Shown here in pieces: positions 57,121 to 64,000 of a stretch of 64,000 bases of DNA. Both the position numbers and the translations under genes were made by a program. The stretch's first letter is position 1, and each line of letters opens with the position of its first letter. The DNA comes from Cymodocea nodosa (taxonomy: Eukaryota; Streptophyta; Magnoliopsida; Alismatales; Cymodoceaceae), in contig CM072341.1 of NCBI GenBank assembly GCA_036874045.1, positions 1,190,501 through 1,254,500 on the forward strand. Direction: 5' to 3'. Under the pieces are notes generated by a model, which worked only from the letters and a program-made list of their open reading frames with translations, did no database searches and was not told where the DNA came from.

Positions 57121-58990
57121 TTTTGATTTCCTATTATTTCCTTTGATGTACAAATAACATTGTATTTCTTGTCGTATTTAGTCATGTTCCACCATATCTA
57201 TTTCCTACAAATAACATTGTATTTCATGCCATTTCATTTTCTAATGAAAAATTTATACAAACGAAGCTTAAATTGTTAGCAATGACGTTCAAATAATGGA
57301 CAACCTTAAAGGAAAAGTTCAAGATAAATTTCACAAGAAGGTTTGGTCAAACTTAATATTTCCGTAGGTCATAAAAGTTTCCATCCAAGGATGGATCAAC
57401 ATCTACGTGCCAAACAAGTTATCAATATGTTATTATTATGCCATGAGTTTGATGTCATATATAAGACCGTCTCCAATGAAACCCCAAATTCAACCAAGCT
57501 AAGCTTCCTTTGTTGTTTAAAATAATTAAGTAGATATAATATATTTAATGTCTACTTTTAATATAATAAACTCTTCAAATTGCCTACCTCTCATTTCGTA
57601 CTCTTATTCTATAAACTCCATATCAAGCAATTTTCAAGACATTATTAGGTAAAGTCAAAATTTCAAAATGTTCCCATATTAAATATTTTCTATATAATTT
57701 TGTTTTGCCCAACCTGAGTTTTCCATTCGAAAGATTCAAGGATTTTCTTTTGTGATGATATATTGCCAGAAGTTATTGAAGATCATTCATGGTTGTCATT
57801 GATCGGGTAATGATTGAAAGAAATACATATGGTCCTGGAAGACAAGAATTTAGACAGAAATTCTTGTAATTAGCAAAGTGTAGTCCTACATGTATACTTG
57901 TTTGGTAAATGTAAATAAAAAGGTACATGTATTTAACTTAACTCACCAAGATATTATGAAGTCTCCTCTTATTGTAGAAAGGTAAGGCTTGGTGTTATAC
58001 CAAAGAGATTGTAAACGATAGAATGTTAACATCACAACAACATTATGGTGCAAGGTTCAAGAATAATGCTTGAGGAGTAGACATATATTGTGTTGAAGGT
58101 AAATAATTGTAAATTTGCCTGTATTCTTGTGGTTTGCACTTCCATGTTTGTTCTTCTTGATATTTATTTATTAACGTTCACTCAAATCATCATATTTATC
58201 GCATAAGTTTATCACATGTTTTCAATTGTGTAAAATTAATTAAGTCTCAATTTATTATTCACCAACCTCTAACGAAGTCAATCAATCTAAACAATATTTT
58301 CCAAAGAAAATATACCGTAGATCTTCTCAAAGAAATTCGTCTAGGGTCAAAGCCACAAACACTCCCATGGACATATACCTCAAATCTGATTATAATGAAA
58401 AAAATTCTCTTAAAGATTCAACCAAATGCAAGAGGCTTATTAATGTCCATCACGTGCAACTAATGGAAAACACTGTATATTTCTCACTCACACTCATCGT
58501 ACGCTCTCTCTTTGGTGAAGGAGGAAAGAGAGGAGATATGTATTGCTGGTGGCCAACGTGAGGAAGGAGATGTGATCGATGATCAAGTGGTGGATTTGAC
58601 ATTGATCGGTCGCCAAAGAGTGATCGAACAAGATAAAGCATACCTTGACATAATCTTCGGAAATTCAGGAAGGCGCACAGGAGGTAGTTTTTTACATTAT
58701 ATATAGAGACGATTATTTATCGATCATAAAGAATTTACGTGGATTTATACTAGGAAGGATCGACAGTACTGCATGTTAACGGAGATTTCTGCATGAATCC
58801 AATGTTTTCGATGGAATGTTAGTTGTGAAATCTTGGAAAAATGCAAATAGCTTGATTTTTTGTCGATAATAAAATTTGTTTACAACGGAATTTCTTTCTC
58901 CTTTCTCTCGTGTAAGTCGAAGATGAAATTTCCGTCACCATGAAACTTTAGATCTTACTTCTTTTTAATTTCAATCTCTCTCTCGCTCCT
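57121..58990. other. Intergenic, short unassigned frames
   Basis: 57310-57515 duplicates 55085-55185. Two overlapping plus-strand frames at 58367-58561 and 58512-58706 code for about 64 residues each, with no motif or signal I recognise. A GAGAAAGAGAGG-like purine tract lies near 58525. Confidence 0.4.
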
Positions 58991-58994
58991 CTTT

Positions 58995-59580
58995 CTATGC
59001 TTGAACCAATGTTTTGGAAGGAACTTGCGAGGAATAAGCTGTCTGGTCACGAGACGAGAAGAAACGAGAAATAATTTGTTTAGTCATAGCTTGAGGGAAA
59101 TAAGTTGTATGGTCAAATGCTGTTCGTTTAGAGCAAAGAATCAACACTTTATTTGATTTAGATTAAATACACCAAATTTAGTCGAATTCACGTTAACAGA
59201 CGCAGGAAACACCACCAAAGACATATAGCATGCAAGCATGCATTTCAGAACGCGAATGAAAATGCAGTAGTCGCTGAAGAACGTGATCAACAACTCCAAA
59301 ATCACCTCATCAATCGATAAATACTTAGTCCCAAAAATCGTTAGACTAATGTACATGCAGAACTGATGAGGCCATTTTGTTTGTAAGCAAAAAAAGATGC
59401 CGAAATTAATAAAAATTGATAAACATATGTTAGATCCTTGCTTGCTTGCTAACCCCAAATTCTACACTCCCAGTCTCCTCCAGGACAATAACGTTGGTAG
59501 TCTCTTGAAATGCTGCCGCCGCCACCACCAACATTACCATAACCAGAACCAGAACCAGAACCAGTGTTCATATCCATCAT
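58995..59580 (-). pseudogene. CPxGDxxC secreted protein, 3' fragment (copy 3)
   Basis: The minus-strand frame 59580-59449 encodes 43 residues. It starts MMDMNTGSGSGSGYG, has a poly-Gly run, and ends RDYQRYCPGGDWECRIWG. The tail aligns with RNYVGSCPEGDERCERGG of the intact gene at 43290-43679, keeping both cysteines and the CPxGD core. A stop lies just upstream of the first ATG, and signal peptide and promoter are missing, so it is a truncated relic. The matching 3' flank block fills 58995-59445. Receptor kinase 2 promoter homology begins immediately to the right, at about 59620. Confidence 0.75.
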
Positions 59581-59619
59581 TTAAACACGCAGATAATCAA
59601 CGGTGACAAGTAAAGTTGG

Positions 59620-59818
59620 TTTAATTTTTTATAAATTCAAGGACTTTTTCACAATAAAAAGGTAGAAAATCTAGATTATCTAGTTGTTGTCGGCACATAA
59701 CAAAATTCATGCCTTCGTGGGGTACTTGTCTTGTACTTAAGTTGTATAAATATGTACATAGTCTCCAACAAAACATCATCTTCAAACTATCCCATCTCCC
59801 TAGGCTGTCAATAACATC
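59620..59818 (+). promoter_or_regulatory. Promoter and leader of receptor kinase 2
   Basis: TATAAATA at 59745-59752, 67 bp before the ATG. Homologous to 36434-36653 before kinase 1, with identity from 59762 to the ATG. Confidence 0.65.
59745..59752 (+). promoter_or_regulatory. TATA box of receptor kinase 2
   Basis: TATAAATA, 67 bp before the start codon. Confidence 0.65.
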
Positions 59819-62800
59819 ATGGCGTCTTCCATGCTTTCCTTTATCATCACCTCCTTCGTCTATTTTTCCCTGCAAAGCCCTTGGAGAGTCGAAGCCACCC
59901 CCTTCAAACCATCAAGCGTCACCGATCGTGAAGCATTGCTAGCCTTCAAGTCTCATCTTGATTCCAACGACGTCCTATCTTCATGGAATGACTCCACAAA
60001 TATGTGTGACTGGGATGGCGTAACCTGTGGCAAGAAGCATCCTGATCGAGTAACATCCCTGAAACTTGACTCCGTCAAGCTTAGTGGCACCATTTCACCT
60101 TCTCTTGGTAACCTCTCCTTCCTCATCGGATTACAACTCCCATACAACAAACTCCATGGGCACATACCAAAGGAGATTGGTCTCCTTCGACGATTACGTT
60201 TGCTCAACTTCACCTCCAACTCTCTTGAAGGTGAAATACCAGAGAGCCTTAGCCTATGCAAGAATCTCGAAGTCATGTCCCTTAGCAGTAACAAGTTGCA
60301 TGGAGAAATCCCAGGGAGCCTTAGCCTATGCAGGAGTCTCGAAGCCATATCCCTTAGCCAAAACAAGTTACATGGAGAAATCCCAGGAAATCTTAGTCGT
60401 CTCTCAAATCTTATTGTCCTTACGTTGAAGAATAACATGCTCACCGGAAATATTCCCTTGGAGTTTGGCTCATTTGAGAAACTCAAGCTTCTGTCTCTAA
60501 GGAACAACAACCTCACTGGGAGCATTCCGCCTTCCATCGGTAATATCTCTTCACTTAGATTGCTTTTCCTCTCAAAAAACAACTTGGTAGGAAGTATCCC
60601 ATCCGAACTAAGCAAAAATTCCAAATTAGAAGTTCTTGATCTGATGTTCAATAACCTATCTGGTGGAATCCCTCCTTCTCTCTTTAACTTTTCCAATCTT
60701 TATACTTTTGGGGTTGGAGACAACCAACTTGAAGGGTCTCTTCCTTCCACCTTTGGTCAAAACCTACCTTTTCTTCGTAACCTTTACTTGTTCAAAAACC
60801 ACTTTGAAGGAAATATTCCATCCTCTTTGGTCAATGCCTCTAGACTACAATTGATTCAACTTCACAACAATAACTTTTCTGGTCCTCTCCCTGACAACTT
60901 AGGAATGCTTCAAGACCTAGGAATATTGTTTCTTAGGTGCAACAAACTTGTCGCCAAAAACCCCAAGGAATGGGGTTTTATCAAATCTTTGACTAATTGC
61001 AGTAAGTTAATCGAATTGGATCTATCTAAAAACAACTTTAGTGATGTTTTGCCTGGTTCCATTGCAAATCTCTCCACAAGTTTGGAGTTGTTGAGAGTTC
61101 AAGAAAACCAAATAATAGGACAAATTCCTAAAGATATTGGAAAACTCAAAAGTTTACTTGTACTTGATTTTCAAGGTAACCAACTTTCAGGACCCATTCC
61201 TTTTAGCATCGGAGAGCTCTTGAAGCTCAAAGTCCTAATTGTTGCTTCAAACAAGTTGTCAGGGGAGCTCCCTAGCTCCTTGTGCAATCTAAGCCACATG
61301 CTTGAGTTGTACTTGGGTGACAATTATTTTATTGGTAATATACCCTCTTGTCTATACTCTTTGAACAAGATGATTGCTTTGGATATTTCTCATAATAATC
61401 TTAGTGGGACTGTTCCTAAAGGCGTGTTGGGAATTTCGTCCATATCATTGTTCCTAGACATATCCCATAATTCATTCACTGGACCATTACCGTTTGAGGT
61501 GGGTAACTTAAAAAATCTCAGATCCCTTGATGTTTCTGAAAACAAATTTTCTGGTGAAATCCCAGGGTATCTTGGGCAATGTCAACAATTAATTTATCTT
61601 GGTCTTGAAGGCAACGAATTCAATCGAAGAATACCCTACGGCCTTAAGGACCTCAAAGGCATTGAAATCCTTGACCTATCGCAAAATAACTTGTCAGGTC
61701 CTATTCCAGACTTTTTCAAGAACTGGGGCTTGGTACAATTCTTGAACCTCTCTTTCAATGATTTGGAAGGTGAGGTGCCAACAGAAGGTGTTTTTAGCAA
61801 CATAAGCTTGTTTTCCGTGGAAGGGAATGAAAAACTTTGTGGAGGCATTCATGAGTTGAACTTGAAACCTTGCTCAAACAAGAACAAATTGATAATAGTG
61901 ACAGTTATCAGTGTTGTAGTTATCGTCCTGATTTCTTTACTTACTATTTTTATTGCATATAAGGTTTTTACTAGACGAAAAGAAAGACCAAAATTTAAAT
62001 GTGTTGACTCATGGAGAGATAACACATTCCTCCAAGTCTCCCATGCTGACTTAGTAAGAGCTACAAATAATTTCTCATCACAAAATTTAATTGGTTCTGG
62101 AGGTTATGGTTGTGTCTTTAAAGGAATCCTTGATGATGATAAGGAAGTAGCTGTGAAGGTACTTTTGAATCAAACCCTTCGTGCAGCATCAAAGAGTTTC
62201 ATGGTCGAATGCAAGGTCTTGAGAAATGTCCGACATCGTAATCTCATCAGAGTACTAACAGCCTGTTCATCGGTTGATGCCCAAGGGAATGAATTCAAGG
62301 CACTTGTGTATGAGTTCATGCCCAATGGAAGCCTTGAGCAGTGGTTGTATGCTGATTCCAAGCTGGTCAAACTTGACTTGCTAGAAAGGCTCAACATAGC
62401 ACATGATGTTGCTTCAGCAATTCATTATCTCCATACCCAGACTGAGATTGCTATCATTCATTGTGATTTGAAGCCTAGCAACATCCTCCTCAATAATGAC
62501 ATGGTTGCTCATGTTAGTGATTTTGGTATATCTAGATTTCTTTCAGTAGATTCTACGACTATGACAGGTGACATCAAAGGTTCTTTTGGCTACATTGCTC
62601 CTGGTAAATAGTTGTTCCTTCTTCTTGGCTATTTGTTGTTTAGTTTTTGATATATGTGAGAAAATAACCATGCTTGTGTTATTACAGAGTGTGCAATGGG
62701 GGCCAAAATTTCCACACGATGGGACGTCTATAGTTACGGTATACTTCTATTGGAGATGTTCACTGGGAAGAGTCCGACAGACGAAGCCTTCACTGAAGGA

Positions 62801-63058
62801 TTAACCCTTCAAAAGTATGTACAAGGAAAATTCCCTGAGCATGTCGTGGATGTTGTGGATCCAAAGCTACTACCCAATGTTATGGACAGTGATGCACAAA
62901 GAGAGAAAATCCATGGTGCCCTCAAAGCAATCTTGAATCTTGGCATAGTATGCTCAAAGGATTCACCCAGTGAAAGGTCGATGCAAATGGAGGATGTCGT
63001 CGGGCATTTGGATGATATCAAAGATCTAATGATTCAGCATGACAAGAGGACTAGTTGA
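59819..63058 (+). CDS. LRR receptor-like Ser/Thr kinase (LRR-XII, Xa21/EFR-like), copy 2, 1051 aa
   Basis: Exons 59819-62603 and 62688-63058, 84-bp GT-AG intron at the same place as in kinase 1. It has the same architecture: signal peptide, LRR N-cap with CDWDGVTC, about 21 LRRs, one membrane helix (about 688-716), and a non-RD kinase with [25 protein letters not shown] and DFG. It is 24 residues longer than kinase 1, exactly one LRR, from a 72-bp near-duplicate at 60315-60386. The first 553 bp, from the leader through residue 165, show no difference from kinase 1. The rest of the LRR region diverges clearly, with solvent-face changes, while the kinase is again close. Motifs are intact and it is probably a functional cell-surface receptor; the ligand is unknown. 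Confidence 0.94.
60315..60386 (+). repeat. Extra LRR unit of receptor kinase 2
   Basis: 72 bp nearly repeating the 72 bp before it (GAGAGCCTTAGCCTATGCAAGAATCTCGAAG against GGGAGCCTTAGCCTATGCAGGAGTCTCGAAG). Absent from kinase 1 at the matching point (37149/37150). Confidence 0.85.
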
Positions 63059-64000
63059 GAAGACCTTGTGGTAATCTCATCCCTATAGCTTAGTTAACTA
63101 TTTCGTTCATGAATAAATGGCCTTTATCTATTCATTCATGATGGTTCCCCATTTATATCTGAGGTGTATCATCCTTTATGATTGAGACAAACAATCAAGT
63201 GTGTTTTCTATTTTCAAGAGGACAACAATTATGCATGGAAGGTTGAAATTTGATTTTTGAGTTCCTTTTTGTCAAAGATGATTCTTATGTCATAAAATTT
63301 TTGACAATGGCAAAGTTGTTTGGATTGAATCTAAACTTTTTTCTAGCAAACCAATATAAAAAGCCAACCATGTTATCAGCTGTTTAGGTGTGTTTTTTTT
63401 GCTAACATTGTAAATGTTAATTTTATATCAGATTTCATTTATTATTTGAAGGACCTCTCAAGAGTTGATGACCAATTCTACATCTTACACTCTCTTTTGA
63501 GAAGGATAACTCATTTACATCATGACAGATATGATCAAATGCATAAAAAAATATGTAATTTAAAAGTATATTTCATTAGTGATCGTAAAATTACACAATT
63601 TAAAGTACAATTACTATAAGAATAATTACTATGCTGTGCTTGTTAGATGACTGCGATTAGTGGGCAATTTTTCTTTGGGTCGTCATCATTACCTTCACCC
63701 CTTGAGCATTTTGATTTGCAGCCACTCAACATAACAGAATAAGAAAAACATCATTTTTTATCTTATCCTGAGTCACTGAAGTAAACTTCCTAGAATAATC
63801 AAGTTATGGATATAAGAAAAAACATTGAATTCTTCATCCCCAAGCTCTCTACGGTATCCATATGCAATACTGACATATCAGATTTGTATTCTAATGTCTA
63901 CTGTCACATGAAAGGAGGATTTCCCTTCATATTTCTCGAGGAATGGTTTTTTAACTTCTACAACAAATTAACAAAAGGTTTGGTTTTGTTTTGTTTTGTT
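63059..64000. other. 3' flank of receptor kinase 2 and window end
   Basis: The first ~160 bp match the 3' flank of kinase 1, with GAATAAATGG near 63111 as likely poly(A) signal. After that no gene is recognised. The window ends in a short (GTTTT)n run. Confidence 0.5.

Noticed and set aside
59953-60696. 247-codon minus-strand frame inside receptor kinase 2 (and similar frames in kinase 1)
   Set aside because: Antisense of the periodic LRR coding sequence; low-complexity Arg/Leu text with no family resemblance.

Overview
This window looks like nuclear DNA from a flowering plant, probably a broad-leaved (non-grass) species. The evidence is an AT-rich background, a 14-exon chloroplast NADP-malate dehydrogenase gene with GT-AG introns, two LRR receptor kinases with the usual single kinase-domain intron, secreted glycine-rich proteins, and old Ty1/copia, Ty3/gypsy, CACTA and hAT-like elements. 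I cannot name the species from the sequence.

Layout. 0-2.3 kb: decayed Ty3/gypsy pol on the minus strand, then the end of an hAT-like repeat. 2.3-18.8 kb: a rearranged glycine-rich protein (GRP) cluster. Two secreted GRP types, here called A and B, lie in the order A1(+) 7.60 kb, B1(+) 9.96 kb (frameshifted), B2(-) 14.50-15.59 kb, A2(-) 17.66-18.21 kb. They form a gapped inverted repeat around a 3.6-kb spacer holding an HSP70-derived fragment and a ~61-bp minisatellite. Pieces of the A1-type promoter and A2-type 3' flank, without any coding sequence, are scattered through 2.3-7.2 kb. 18.9-28.2 kb: the complete NADP-malate dehydrogenase gene (441 aa), with every known redox cysteine in place. 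28.2-35 kb: AT-rich DNA and a full-length but dead copia element with 5-bp target duplications. 36.6-39.8 kb: LRR receptor kinase 1. 40.5-41.2 kb: a GC-rich degenerate tandem-repeat island. 41.6-42.6 kb: copia fragment. 43.3 kb: a small secreted Gly-rich protein with a CPxGDxxC tail. 44.7-46.9 kb: non-autonomous CACTA-like element. 47.8-49.1 kb: gypsy integrase fragment adjoining an hAT-like end. 49.3-55 kb: repeats, including a decayed 5S rRNA-like sequence at 54.5 kb. 55.6-56.0 and 59.45-59.6 kb: two broken relatives of the 43.3-kb gene. 59.8-63.06 kb: LRR receptor kinase 2, a close paralogue of kinase 1.

Gene content. The malate dehydrogenase is the one clear single-copy metabolic gene. 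It acts in chloroplast redox export, and a G-box lies about 150 bp before its start codon. The other intact genes are extracellular or at the cell surface: secreted Gly-rich wall-type proteins and two non-RD receptor kinases of the Xa21/EFR/FLS2 type. Both sets are local duplications. The kinases share a 553-bp tract that I read as identical, in otherwise diverged genes, which suggests gene conversion. The GRP cluster shows inversion, internal repeat expansion, frameshift and promoter scatter.

I found no CRISPR array, bacterial operon or clear tRNA gene. The best candidates for something not described before are the GRP cluster architecture with its gene-less remnant locus, and the small CPxGDxxC secreted family. 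Both rest on reading by eye and need database searches.
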